DNA of 64,000 nt, from NCBI GenBank assembly GCA_933228895.1, contig OW121854.1, positions 132,289,926 through 132,353,925 on the forward strand. Direction: 5' to 3'. The stretch is from Platycnemis pennipes (taxonomy: Eukaryota; Arthropoda; Insecta; Odonata; Platycnemididae). The translations under genes and the position numbers were made by a program. Below, piece by piece: positions 1 through 11,893 of this stretch. Under the pieces are notes generated by a model, which saw only the letters and a program-made list of their open reading frames with translations, was not told the origin of the DNA and did no database searches. How positions within the stretch are numbered: position 1 is the first letter of the stretch; each line of letters begins with the position of its first letter.

Positions 1-120
1 TTTATAACATTTCCCAACCCACACCAGTCCCCAACCCCTCCGTAGCCCCCTCCCCCCCCCCTCCAATAACCTTCAACCAAGGGAAAGCGTTTACACCCCC
101 CCCCCTCCATTTTCCTACCA
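1..120. repeat. Pyrimidine-rich low-complexity tract
   Basis: C-rich sequence with uninterrupted runs of C around 51-61 and 97-105. There is no coding signal. It is simple low-complexity DNA on the visible strand. Confidence 0.7.
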
Positions 121-892
121 AATGAATTCCTTGCCCAAGTCAACCGGAAGTGATCCACCCCCTTCCCACTCCACTCCTCAATATGTTACCCCACCCCCTG
201 CTGTTTTGTATTTAAGGCCATTCCTTCGGCACTTGTTGTACACTATATGTTGCCTTGACAATGACGCTATAGCCGTCGAAACCGCGGTCGGTATTGTTAA
301 TGAAAGTGTGGATTATACAAAGTCATTTTTACTTTTTCATGAACACAAGAAACCTGCGAGGTAAATGAATATATATAAACAAGCAACGAAGTTTGAGCAA
401 TAAATTATGTGGCACAAAATTAAAAGCGTTTGGGAGAAGGGCTGCTCGTTCAAAATGTTGCCAAGTGAATCACTACATTATCCATTTACTATGTACTCAT
501 CAATGCTACGGGTCTGAAAGTCCGAAACATTTTCGTAGTTGAAAATATCACACATAGTAGGTACGTGGCGACTTGGCATATAATTAAATATGATTTCTTA
601 AAGGTTCTCCACTAGGTCACGACTCTTCTACTAATCAGTTACTCATAAGAATTAAATTATGAATATACAAGCGAGTCGTTTACACTTGGCTCGCTTGCAT
701 ATCTTCGAATGTTTTCCGTCTTTGTTTTTAGTTATTAATCCTGAACAACCGTGACTCTGCAGTCAAGTGCATGTATAGAAGACGTCCATGACTTAAAGTT
801 ATCTTTAAGTAAATTCACTTAAAGTGGAATTGTAATGTAGACCCGACAGTTTCTTTTGAATTCACTCTCGTGACGTCATAGGCGTGACTCTC
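121..892. other. Unassigned AT-rich flank
   Basis: No convincing coding sequence or repeat seen. Open frames here are short and lack any recognisable motif. Confidence 0.5.
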
Positions 893-1129
893 AAGGCCGT
901 CGTACACGGTACAATCTCTTGTACAAGAACTTGTACAATGCGCAAATTGTATCGTGTACGAGGGGTTCGTACAATTTATTGTACAAGAAATTAGATCATG
1001 CTCTATATTATTGGATGAAACCGTCCAAGATCCACTCAGTAGCTTCTGCGCATGACATGTGACGGTAGTGATGCGTTCGTTTAGTATTCGTAAGGTTGGT
1101 AACCCACATAGCATGCAAGATTTCAGCAA

Positions 1130-1320
1130 GTTTGGTTGAGGCTGGCATATGGCTTGCCAAGATTGGCAATCTAGATGCAAGCTTGCTGCAATTTTGCCAA
1201 TATTGACACGTTCCGTGCAAGTTACGCTCAATTTGCATGAAGTGTGCCAACCTTGGCAACTTTGCTGCAGGACTCTGGCAACATTGGTAGCAATAGTGCA
1301 AGGCCCAAGGCAATTGCAAC
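1130..1320. repeat. Degenerate TTGCCAA/TTGCAA array
   Basis: A run of irregular short units around the words TTGCCAA, TTGGCAA and GCAAGTT at roughly 10-20 bp spacing. It lies inside the inverted-end element and is related in composition to the array at 2155-2360. Confidence 0.5.
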
Positions 1321-1842
1321 TATACGGTTCCTACTAAGGGAGGAGTAGAGTTACCTTTGCTTGAACGCGCACGGCTTATTTCCCGTGGAAGAAAAACAAT
1401 TCGAGCTAAATTGAAGAGGAGCGAGTTAATAGGAAAATTTTGCGTGAAATTAACTTAAGCATGCGTAACGATAAATTAACTGACAAAGAAGAACAAGTTT
1501 GTAAAGTCGTGAATACAGATTAATTGTGAATACAGTTTGATTGAGTACAGAAAACAGTGGTATTGACGTCAGGGTTTCTACCAAGGATCCCGCGGCCCGT
1601 CGGATGAAGATGGCGATTACCATATTACTGAGGAAACTCTTATTTATCTCTCCTGGAGTTGAAAGAATATCCGTTATGCATATTCATAACGGTCATGCTT
1701 ACTTTTAGCCACAAAATGGTCATTGGGGAAATGTTTTAATGATTCACATATCCGTGTCCATATGTTGTAAAGTTAGTTATCACTAACGAATTCATGCAAG
1801 CCAGCAGCTGTATATACACGGCCTCCCAACAGTCATTTGTTA

Positions 1843-1965
1843 GCGAAGAAGCGCTAGATAGCCATCGTGATATGCATTTCGTTTGGTCGTTTAGGATGAG
1901 GTAATAGGACACGTAGGTCAAGTATGAATTGTTAAGAATTATATCTTGCGCGTTTACAAATGCGG
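1843..1965. repeat. Dispersed repeat, copy 1
   Basis: About 125 bp beginning near GCGAAGAAGCGCTAGATAG and running to the AATTATATCTTGCGC motif. It resembles 13253-13385, which has ACGAAGAAGCGCTAGGTAG and AATTATAACTTGCGC in the same order. This copy is inside the inverted-end element at 893-2975, so the other copy may mark a relic of the same family. Confidence 0.5.
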
Positions 1966-2154
1966 GAAAGTCATTTTCTTTTTAAATTTTGAAACTATAG
2001 GGGTACTCATGCAAGTAGTGATTTTTTTGTGATACCTAACTAATTTGTTTCGCTATGAACATTGTTACAGCTCCTTTGCACAATTGCATTCCATAGGCAA
2101 TGTTTTAGTGTGTGGTTCATGAATGCTTTCCTACCCTCGGCGTACCCTCTATTT

Positions 2155-2360
2155 TTGCCAGGGTTGAAACTTGCACAGGACTTGTGTGAAGCTTGCACAG
2201 GACTTGCGTGAAGCTTGCATGAAACTTGCTGCAAGCTTGCAGTGCAACCTTGCAGCAAGCTTGTAACAGGTGCAGTAGTCAGATTGCAGCAAGCTTGCTG
2301 CAAGGTTGCTATCTTGCAATGACAAGCTTGCTGCAAGGTTGCAGCAAGCTCGCTTTGCCA
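2155..2360. repeat. Array of palindromic GCAAGCTTGC units
   Basis: Repeated words CTTGCAGCAAGCTTGC and GCTTGCTGCAAGGTTGC at variable spacing. Many units contain the HindIII-like palindrome AAGCTT inside GCAAGCTTGC. It lies in the right half of the inverted-end element. A 19-bp direct repeat (GTTTAGTATTCGTAAGGTT) flanks the internal region, at 1079-1097 and near 2379-2397. Confidence 0.6.
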
Positions 2361-2975
2361 TGTGGGAAGTTAGTCATCTGTTTAGTATTCGTAAGGTTAA
2401 CAGAACGTTTGCGATCACTTTTATTCCTGTGAGCGTGGCAAAACTTCCATTTTTGTTGTACATATCGTGATATTCTTTGTTGCTTCCATATTATGATATT
2501 CTTTGTTGCTTCCATATTGTGATATTCATCGGTCACGTTGGAAGTGTTCTATTTCTCAAGAGATGAGTGGGACACACTGGAAAACATTAAACCTCAATGA
2601 AATTAAGATGACGTTATTGAACCAAAAATAAATATATGCAACGAGCGAAAACATGCTGTTTGGACGATAAATGATGAGTTTCATGAGCCGATGAAAGAGT
2701 GCAAGTAACCAATCGTATAATTTCACTTTATTAATGCTAGGATTAATGGTAGAAAATCATTGTAACACATGGCAGTATTTTCAAAATACTATCGTCATCG
2801 GATATCGCGATTCAGCTGTTGGACAGAAAACGATATCTGCGCATGTTATTGGCGCACAAATTGCATGAAAATCTTTGATCGTGTACGGCCGTGAACCAAC
2901 TTCTTGTACAATATCTTGGTCCAATCTCGCCATTCAATTTATTGTACAAGAAATTGTACCGTGTACAACGGCCTT

Positions 2976-3369
2976 TAGGCTCCGAGACGGCCTAGGCATG
3001 ACAGGGTAGCCACCTATCCGACGACGAAGGCGGACGTGGGGGGGGGGACCACCCTTATGTACCCCTCTCTGGCAATTATGACGGCAACGAAACCCGATGC
3101 TAGCCGGTGGTGAACTCGGAGGTGGAAGGCACGTTACAGTAACTACAATAATTTATAATAGTATTTATTTGCCGAAGGATCTAATGCATTGGAAATTGAT
3201 ATAAGGCACGCCAAATGATGAATATATACACAAACATATTCAGGTAATTACACTGCCATGAAACAGTTAATTTAGACACACGAAGAACTGCTCATATCAT
3301 CGCTCAGGTATTCTTCAATAGAATAATGCATTTTTGTCAGCAGGTGTCGTTTCAATTTCAATTTGAATG
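2976..3369. other. Unassigned spacer
   Basis: Contains a GGCGGACGTGGGG-type G run near 3030-3050. No coding or repeat signal that I can support. Confidence 0.4.
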
Positions 3370-5410
3370 AGTTAACGTTATTCACAGTTATAAAACATAC
3401 TGGCAGTAATTAGAAAACCTTATTCTTATTTCTTTGGGCCGCATTTTAGCCACTTTTGTGCGAACGAATTTATAATGAATATCACTTTTAGTTCCAGTAT
3501 GATGACCCTGAAGGGCACTATTCATATTAAAGTTAGCCAGGTTATTTTTTTTACATGCACAAAAGTTTAAAAAAATATATCCGCATGGAATTGGAAGTAT
3601 GTTCGTCTCCTGACATATGTCTGCTGGGAGATCTATCACCTTCTTGGACTATAATCCTCACAACCACTTTCTGGAGACGAAATCCTTGCAAATGTGAATG
3701 GGTACATCCCCAAAAGATACAGCACATGAGAATAAAACTCACTCTAGTGCAGGCTTAACAAAATTCCCCTTTCAACAGTCAAACTAAGCTGCCTAAGAAT
3801 GTAACAGCTTGAGCTTAGTTTGCTGCTAAGGTAATTAATGTGCTCTGTCCGGGACATTTAGTAGTTTAGAAATATTCCTAAGGATTTGCTTGTATCAACT
3901 AGTTCAATTGATTTATGTTCCATTCTAAGAAGCATGCTTGTCTCAGTTGGCTGGCCACTGGATTAAAAGGAATTAAACTACTCTGATTGGTGTTAATTAT
4001 TAGGAAATTGTCACTAGTCCATTTACTAATCATATAAGTCACTGCCTGAGATGGGTATTTAAGGATTGTTGGGAATTTATGGAGATTTTAGCTGATTTAG
4101 ATTACGGACTTTTTTAATGCAATAGAACCGTTGTATCTCGGCATATAAAATTGGTGTAATATTGTTTTTTCAGGTAATGAAAGAGGTAAGTCATTTATAT
4201 AAAAAAAATAGAAGTGGACCCAAAGTAGATCCCGGAGGAACACCCTCTTTAGAATTTAGAGCGGCAGAAGAATGATTTTAATGTTTAATATTGCCACCTG
4301 AGATTTGTTGTGAAGGTAGGACTTGATGCTCTCAAGTGGAATGCCAATGCCTGATTGCCAATCTGTGAAGTTTAGATGACAATGATCGTTGGTCGAGGTC
4401 AAAAGCCTTCGTAAAATAATGCCAAAGTTTCATTTTTCTCGTCTATAGAAAGCAATATTCTGTCTATCCCTTGGGATATAGCAGGAATTGTTTACTTTTC
4501 CCGTAATCTCATGTTGGTTATTAGAAAGAAGACTGCACTTTTCCAAATAAGATACTATGCGAGCATGTACATTTTCTTTAGAGGGGGTTTGCAGGGCAAT
4601 GGGTCTGTAATTGTATAAATGATCAACACTCCCTTTGTTTTTAAAAAGAGTCACAATCTTGGACACTTCAAGAGAAGCTGGAAAGATGCCAAGTCTCAAA
4701 GCGAATAAAAAAGTGGTAGCTTAATGTATCGTAGCTATGGAATTTCCTGGAATCCCATCAAGACCTGAACTGGTACTATTTTGGCTAAATGCAGCTATGG
4801 CTGGCTTTTGATCCCTATCATGCTTCAAACAGAAGGATGGACTGTGTCAGAATACATGCTAGAAGTTGGAACTGAGGAGTCAGGGACCAGAGTAAAATGT
4901 AGCTTATTATTAGATGCGCTCGATAGGTCAGACTAGCAATTCAGTTCCTCATTGGAGAGAGATTGGATACTGGGAAAAACTGATGTTTTATCTTTATTTT
5001 TGGCCCTGCTTATAATTTTCCAGGCAGCCTTAGTTTTGTTCGTTGCTTTAGATAACATTTTATCTTATAAGTTCTTTTTGCTCCAGGAAGGGGTAGTCCG
5101 TACTGCTTTTTCACTAGCAAGTATTGCTCTCTGTACTTTCAGTACTTCCAGATAGTTTAGTTTCATATGCCAGGTTTTTTAAGTGCGAAGAATAGAATTC
5201 AATATCATGGGTGACCCAAGATTTTTTTTTGAGATGATGGACTTTCTAATGCAAGCAAGCAGAGGACGTTGAAGTTTTGGTGACAGTTCTTGTGATAGGC
5301 ATTGATAAACTGTATCTGCGCAGTCAAAATGCGGTAAAATTAACGCCGAAACCAGCTGGGCCGTAAGGGATGTGGGGATCACATGCTTCGACCTGAGATG
5401 GGGAAACAAG
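3370..5410 (-). pseudogene. Decayed non-LTR reverse transcriptase
   Basis: Antisense remains of a non-LTR retrotransposon. Reading on the minus strand there is a pre-RT linker (about 5170-4940), RT motifs including SSGLDGIPGNSI near 4750 and NYRPIAL near 4610, then a decayed RGVPPGSTLGPLLFFLYIND-like block (two residues longer across a frame break) near 4200. A C-terminal piece lies near 3400-3560. Many stops and frame changes interrupt it. A second C-terminal piece (HFDCADTVYQCLSQELSPKL, 5400-5240) sits upstream of the linker, out of normal order. The region therefore seems to be two truncated copies joined near 5240. The family is Jockey/CR1-like in motif style and differs from the intact CR1 elements elsewhere in the window. 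Confidence 0.7.
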
Positions 5411-7057
5411 GAGTTACTGGTGGTTTTACAAATATTATTTACATGGTACGACCATGGTGGGTTTTAAAAATAAAAAACAATGTGAGGTCCTCTTTTTTAG
5501 GTAGCAGCGCATTCTAGCGGTTTAAGAATTTCAGCAAGTATCAGTTGGAATTCATTATCTTCTTCGGTTATTCTCTTGGGGGCCTTCCATTGAAGGACTA
5601 AATAGAGACGCTTGAGGCAAGCATAATTTCGAGTCCTATAAAATAGAAAAGTAATTACACAAAAAAGAGAGGAATGTTACCTACTTGCAGGAGTGTGATA
5701 GCTTTCGCGAGGGGAGAAAAGTTGTGTGTGGAACTGCTATTGTCTTATTCTTGGTTGGCTCAATGTCAGCAGTTCGAACCATTCAAGCGGATGGATCATT
5801 CGAGAACTCCTAATTGCGAGGGGATGTTGAATCGCATTAAACAATGAAAAAAAAGTGTAAGAACGACACAAAGTGACACAAGGTGATTTGATCAATTTTG
5901 TAATTTCAAAGAATTTATAAGAACTATGAAAGAAAACAAAATCAACCACCCAGGAGGGCTGTTACGGATCTCGCTCACGCGATCCTGCCCCCTCGTGAGT
6001 CGCCACTGCGATTACAGAACTGGGAGCGATCTCGCTGGCGACTTGACGGGTGACTTCGGAGTGTATGAGAATCTTCAGAACAGTTTTCGGAGCCAATAAG
6101 CAGCCTTGTTACAAGTCACGTGATACAGCAGACAACTTGAAAATTTCGAGCATAATGTGATATCGTCCTTTATCTACATTGTAAATAGTACTTCCACAGA
6201 CATGTACAATATTTTATGCATATTTCACTGCAATAAAATTGATGCTCGGATGGTACGAGAATCAGCAGGAATTTGCTGAAATTCATTCAAAGCGGCCAAC
6301 ATTGATACCTACCTTAGGAATTCCTATTTCGTGGCGCATGATAGAGGCAACTTATAAATTGGTTAAAATAATTATTTAGTCATTAATACGGACACAGAAG
6401 GATAGGAAAATAACTCGAAAATATCTAATGTTCGAGCTTCAATCATTTTCACTCATGAACTAGCCGAAAATGCTTGAATGAAACGGTTATAGCACGGGGA
6501 AATAATTCGGCAATTATTACCTATATGTGTATGACGGTTCCAAAACCTTACCTACCTGTGTCAGGTACTAAAAAATGGAGGTCTAAGGTGAACTTCTTGC
6601 GAAAACTCCCTCTTCCATGGTTTATGCTTTTATCATTTAAATGTTAAGTTTGTAAAGGCAAGTTAGGCATGTAGGTGCCTATACATATTTTTATATTGAT
6701 AGAAAGTATGCTAAAGCTCAACATAGTATTTCGTTCGCAGGGTTAATAAAAGTGTTTTACACGGAAAATTCTACCGTTAACATAGAAATTTCTATATTCG
6801 TAAATATATAGCACTATAGCGCGGCGCCGTCTTCAAAAAACAACGGCGCACAGCAAACGAAAGAGCGAGTTGACGACTCATTCAAATCGTAAATGAAGTT
6901 GTGTGGTCCTCTTCTAGTTTAATATATTATAAGAAGATAGCGTAAGAACTCCTCTTTATAAGGATGGAAGAATCGATGGGAAATGGGTAAGTGCTGTTTA
7001 TTCCCATGTCATCACGAATGACATTTAGTTTAAAACCAAAAGTTATCTAGGCCCATC
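5411..7057. other. Unassigned intergenic sequence
   Basis: AT-rich sequence with no supported gene. I see no long repeat pair and no recognisable protein motif in any frame. Confidence 0.5.
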
Positions 7058-9630
7058 ATTGCACCCAGGGCCGGCGACAAGGGGGGGCAAAGGGGGCAAA
7101 TGCCCAGGGGCCCGGGCCATCAGGGGGCCCGGGGCAAAATAATTAATTGAAAATAAAAATTTAAAGTATGAATAAATTTAAATGCCAATAAGAATACAAA
7201 ATTTTGTTGTTTAAAAAGTGAAAAAAACAAATGAAGGTCGAGTGTGTGTCAGTGTGCAATAGAGAAGTATGACGTTAGCATTGTTGTTGTGATCATGGAG
7301 GGTTTTGGGGTGATGGGGACGATAGAGCGAGAAGCGCGGGCCCTGTGTCGACACTCACCTCCCCTCCCTTTGCCGCGAACATTCGCCACTCAGCGACATG
7401 TTGTAACCTGAACGACAAGAAACCCCATCCCCCGCCTAAATCATGTTTACTAAGATGATGGTTTACTTGTTATTGGACTGTAAATAATCGTTCATTCTGC
7501 AGTCAAAGTTACAGATTAGCAGTAGCAAGCTACAAATTCTAGTGTTGTGTCATTGGTTTTGTATACATGAGCGCCCATACACAGGGGTAGGGAGTGACTG
7601 CGGCCCCCCAACCTAGCCTCCCAGTAAGGATTGCAATCCCAGAGAGATTTTTCAATTACGGGATCATCATCAAAAGTTAGACAACATTTTCTGATATTTG
7701 GTCCATCTTGTTTAATGCTGGCGATCAATATGTCTTTAACACGCGCACCGTAAGCTCATTTCCGTTTTTCTTATGTATTACAAATGATGACAAATTACTT
7801 ATTCCAATAAAATGTATTAGTAAATGGACTCATACGTCAAACGTGTTGCATTTCATGTCCAAGAAAACTTACTTATTAGCGCTGCCTGCTAGCGAAAAGG
7901 TGTACGTCAATCCCGGAATCCCGGGATTCGTTTATACTAAATCCTTAACTCCCGGGAAAAATAAAAAAGGGAAGCAAAAAAATATTTTATATTTAAAATT
8001 TTGTGAAATTATACATATTTCAGAAAGTTATTAATTCTTAAACATGATGTATAATTTATCCTTCTGAAATTTTTCTACATTTGTTTCCTTGCTTGAATTT
8101 GCTTGCTTGCTTTCCTTGAATAAGTTCAAGGCCCATGCACGCACTGTCATGATTTTGTGTGGTTTTTGTTAATAGAAAGGAGAGGAAGGAATTTTGGAAA
8201 CGATGCACAGTAGGCTGAAATCGAAAAAAGGGACAAAATTCCAATATGGCTTTTTTGGAGATAAATCATGAAACTTGGTACAAATACTCATAATTGATTG
8301 GCAACCATGGAATAGCATGTCATTGGTCATGTTCTGTCGCCGTTACCGAGATGCAGGGGCTCAAAAATATCCAAAATTACACCCGACTTCAGTTTTCTAC
8401 GAAAATCTTCCTATTTAAGTTGAGGGTGACGCTGTGGGAGGAATTTGGTCGGATAAAAAACTAGTAGGTCTGTTAAAACCACACTTTTACTTTACTGTGC
8501 TTAACTTTGGGAGTTTTTTTCCTAAATGTAGGTGATATTACGTAACACAATGACGGACGCTATTTTCACGCAAAAATTCATTTTAAGTAGTAAATATCTG
8601 GCATGTTAAGTGCCTGTCAAGTGACTCATATTATCAACTGTTGATGCTTTTTAAAGGTAGATCTGAAAAAAAATTGAAAATTCGTTTGAACACCAAAAAT
8701 TACATTTGATTTTTCGTACGCGCGTCCGGAGCTTGAGACACACGCCGTAAGCTGGAAATGACGTGGCGCGAGTAAGTTTTTTCCATCCATAAGGAACATA
8801 ACTCTTCTTATTCGCCTTTTTTAATATGTGTGCATTGCTATCGATCTCCACCGCCTCTACACGTGTGAAATCATGGGGATATAGAAATAATAAGGTCTGT
8901 AAGTGTACGCGAAATCTCATTCGAGGTTTCTCCCCTCAAAAGTAAACTTTTCATTCACACCCTCAAAATTCCTGTATTTTTCACATGAATATTATTTTAC
9001 GTTCCAGAGGGACACTATTAAGGACTTCTTTTCGTTTCTTTGCCCCTTCGCCCCAACAGTCCAAGCCTTTGTCCCTACCAGTAGGTTCATGCAGAAAGGT
9101 ACATTTTGGACACCGCGGAGCTTTTGGTTGTTCAACGAGAAAATGTACTGAAATATTTCGTTTTCCCGGTGTTACAATATGCACATCCCTGATTTATACG
9201 TCACATTAGACTTTATTCATCTAGGAAAACTTGAGTTTCTACTTTACTTGAATTATGCACACAGGAATGAAACAAATTATCGAAAATAGCTTGATATTGA
9301 GGCACAACAAAATATATTCTGTTCGTCAAAACCGTTAACTTACATTATTTTTACCCATTCCCTGCTGTTATGCTTGATTGAGAGAGTTGTAGTGAAAGCA
9401 AAGCTTAGTAGAAATGAATAATCTGCATTCATTTTAATTGGGTGGTGATATAATTATCTCCGTATCTTCGAAAAGGTGGGAGTAATTGTGGATATGCCAA
9501 TTGTGAAAAAAAAGAAAAGTACGTTTTATTATGACTTTTTATAAAATGTTTAAGTTCAAGTAAGTCCTAGTTTTGATTACTGTAAAATGAAAGTGTAAAG
9601 TGTGTTCATCATCATCATTGGTCAACAATC

Positions 9631-10199
9631 CTAGGATTGGTTTGACGCAGCTTTCCACTCGTTTCTTTTATCGGCCAACCTTTTCATTGTGACGTAATTC
9701 TTCTCTTTTACATTCTTCACGACCTGTTCCATGTATCTCATACGAGGCCTGCCTTTTCCAATCTTCCCGTTCACTTTTCCCTCGACGATAGTCTTCATCA
9801 GGCCATCGTGTCTCAAGATATGGCCGATTAAGTTTTCCCTTCTTCTTTTTAGAGTTGTCAGCAGACTTCTCTTTTCTCCTACTCTTCTTAGCACTTCCTC
9901 GTTACTTACTCGGTCGATCCATTTAATCTTCAGCAATCTTCTGTAACACCACATTTCAAATGCTTCTACCCTTTTCTTCTCCGCTGCTGTCATCGTCCAT
10001 GATTCACTGCCGTAAAGAAAATGCTCCAGATGTATGTTCTGATGAACTGTTTCCTTACTTCTATGCTTGTATTTCCTGCTGTAAGTAGATTCTTCTTCTG
10101 AAAGAATGCCCTCTTTGCCTGGGCTATTCTACTCACTATTTCTTTCTTGCTTTGTCCATCGTTGGTTACTCTGCTTCCCAGGTAACAGAACTCTTTCAC
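9631..10199 (-). pseudogene. RTE polyprotein C-terminal fragment
   Basis: Two overlapping-region reading frames on the minus strand, 10199-9990 and 9993-9631, joined by a frameshift near 9990. The first covers KEFCYLGSRVTNDGQSKKEI, the segment after the RT palm. The second covers the WIDRVSNEEVLRRVGEKRSL and LIGHILRHDGLMKTIVEGKV region that ends RTE-type ORFs. The same blocks occur in the longer RTE copy at 22993-26418. The catalytic domains are missing, so the fragment is non-functional. Confidence 0.8.
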
Positions 10200-10273
10200 C
10201 TCTTCCAGTTTCTGTTTTCGGAAACTGGAAGAGGTGAAAGAGTTCTGTTACCTGGGAAGCAGAGTAACCAACG
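10160..10273. repeat. 53-bp perfect foldback at RTE 5' end
   Basis: The left arm 10160-10212 and right arm 10221-10273 are perfect reverse complements with an 8-bp loop. The right arm repeats RTE coding sequence in the opposite orientation. It lies inside the target duplication, so it formed during the insertion event. Confidence 0.85.
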
Positions 10274-10618
10274 GTGTGAACGGTAAAGTGTGTTACATCG
10301 TCAAAAAGTTATCATTTTGAAATTGTTTCCCCATCCCATTCCACTGACGTGTGTTTAATTTAAAAAGAGGACAATTTATAGTAAATCAAAAGATAATGTA
10401 TGACAGTGTGCAACTTTCCTCTGAAGAAAAAGCTGATAATCAGGTAAGTCCTGGTCATAAAATAACCTGAAAGTTCGCAGTTCTGGTCTAAATTAAGTGA
10501 GGGGGTTTGCCGGGATTTAGGGGGCCCGGACCACTCAGTTGCCCAGGGGCCCGAAAATCCTGTCACCGGCCCTGATTGCTCCCTACTATTTCGTGCAGTC
10601 AACAGTTATAAATAATTC

Positions 10619-11307
10619 ATGGTACCCATGAAGAATATTGTGGTTATAGTCATGATAATGGAAGGTAATGTATCTCCATGGAATTATTTTGCATTTAGCG
10701 TCACTTGCGCAAAGAAGCAAGTGAGGTCCAATAAAAAGCAGACCTCTGTCATGATAAATTTCATGTCGGAGCATCTGGATTTTGCCAGAGGAAGATTAGA
10801 GGGGCCTCAGGGTAAGGTGACGATGGCTAGACGGTGGGAGGACCTCAAGGTAATACTTGACAGTCACGGTCCTCCAAAAACAGTAGATCAGTGGAAAAAG
10901 GTGGGTATAAAGATGATGGTTTTACTTTAATGTTACATTCATTGAATTTCTTCGCTAATTAATCAATTACTTCACTAATCAATTCATTGATTTTAATTCA
11001 CAGACATGGACAGATATGAAGAGGAAGGTGAGAGGAAAGAATGCTCAGCTGAGGGCCAATCGAGGGAGCACTGGTGCGGTAAAGATAAAATCAAATGTTA
11101 ATATGAGAAGCTATAATATGAAATCACATTGCCTTTTTATAGATTACTTTGCAACCACTTACCCCAATGGAAGAGATGGTATTGACCATCATTGGGACCG
11201 TTTCATCCTCCCCACTGGTACATACTGGGGTTAGACCACCGAGTGCTCTCCCTGAAGGGAGTCTTTTCGAAGATGGAGAAATGATGCCAGTGGAGGTTTC
11301 TAATTAA
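10619..11307 (+). CDS. Myb/SANT-like (Zeste-type) DNA-binding protein, three exons
   Basis: Exons 10619-10900, 11004-11078 and 11143-11307 join without a frame change (all introns phase 0; donors GTGGGT and GTAAAG, acceptors CAG and TAG) to give 173 residues ending in TAA. Residues about 35-112 carry the tryptophan pattern of Myb/SANT-like DNA-binding domains: RRWEDL, DQWKK and, directly across the first splice junction, TWTDMKRKV. The order and spacing fit the 'regulatory protein zeste' family common in insects, where it binds DNA in the nucleus. A short LTPMEEMVLTIIG-like block follows, as in that family. The start is uncertain: the first 30 residues from the ATG at 10619 are hydrophobic and atypical, so translation may begin later or in an upstream exon. 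The gene starts 45 bp past the hAT-like end. Such genes are often multicopy and some are transposon-derived. Confidence 0.7.
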
Positions 11308-11321
11308 TTTTAAATTCTTTA

Positions 11322-11580
11322 TTGGTGCATAGACATTTACAGTATTATAAAATGAATTTAAATAATCTTAAAAAATTGTACACATTATATAAGATGGTGC
11401 AGGGGCTGCTCCAGACCAGAGGTTCGGGCAGCGGAGGGAATGGGGGGGGGGGGGGGCACCACTGGCTCTGGAGGTATGGAACACTTCCCAGGAAAAGGGG
11501 AGTCTGGGGGTTGAAATCGTAACAAAATACGTGTACAATGAAAAAGAAAGTCTTATTCAGCTTAAGACATATGCCTACCA
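11322..11580. other. Poly-G tract downstream of exon 3
   Basis: Non-coding sequence after the TAA of exon 3, with a run of about 15 G near 11442-11456. It could be 3' UTR or intron. No other feature is supported. Confidence 0.4.
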
Positions 11581-11893
11581 TCATACCTCACAGCATAAAA
11601 TAAACTTGGCTTTTAGTTTTAGGTCTATGACTGAATAAATAAAATACAACAGTTTTTGGGGGGTTACATTGCCCCTACTCATTATCTCGGCCCCAGCAAA
11701 ATGCTGTACAGATACAAGGTCAACTCGAAAGAAGGAATTTCGCCGGTCAGGGAGCTTGTGATGCAAGGGAGGGAATGATACTGATCGGATGAAATATGTA
11801 CTGGAGACCCTCCCTTGCAGCGGCCAATGAGATGGTGTCATAGAATTCTATCTTATATGATGTGTACCAATTCATTGATAATTATTAATATAC

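Larger units (their letters stand above)
893..2975. mobile_element. Non-autonomous DNA transposon with inverted ends
   Basis: The two ends are inverted copies: 893-926 begins AAGGCCGTCGTACACGG, and the reverse complement of 2942-2975 begins AAGGCCGTTGTACACGG. They match over about 34 bp with two differences. Both subterminal regions are packed with the palindrome TTGTACAA. The interior holds no transposase-like frame, only GC-AAG-rich arrays, so this looks like a non-autonomous copy of roughly 2.1 kb. No clear target duplication is visible. The superfamily cannot be assigned from sequence alone. Confidence 0.65.
9595..10294 (-). mobile_element. 5'-truncated RTE insertion with target duplication
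   Basis: An antisense RTE-family 3' fragment. The (CAT)n tail end is at 9607 and the insertion extends to about 10282. The perfect 12-bp direct repeat GTAAAGTGTGTT at 9595-9606 and 10283-10294 marks the target duplication. The minus strand encodes the C-terminal part of the RTE polyprotein in two frames, including an EKKRVEAFEMWCYRRLLKIK block and GRPRMRYMEQVVK. It lies inside the hAT-like element, so it is younger than that element. Its 5' end folds back on itself (see the inverted repeat). Confidence 0.85.
7066..10574. mobile_element. hAT-like DNA transposon (interrupted)
   Basis: The left end is CAGGGCCGGCGACA (7066-7079) and the right end, reverse-complemented, is CAGGGCCGGTGACA (ending at 10574). 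CAGGG-type termini with 8-bp target duplications are characteristic of the hAT superfamily. The flanks are ATTGCACC (7058-7065) and ATTGCTCC (10575-10582), 7 of 8 identical. G/C-rich subterminal stretches with GGGGCCCG words occur at both ends. The total of 3.5 kb includes about 0.7 kb of later RTE insertion, so the original was about 2.8 kb. No transposase frame is recognisable inside, so it is probably non-autonomous or decayed. Confidence 0.75.
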
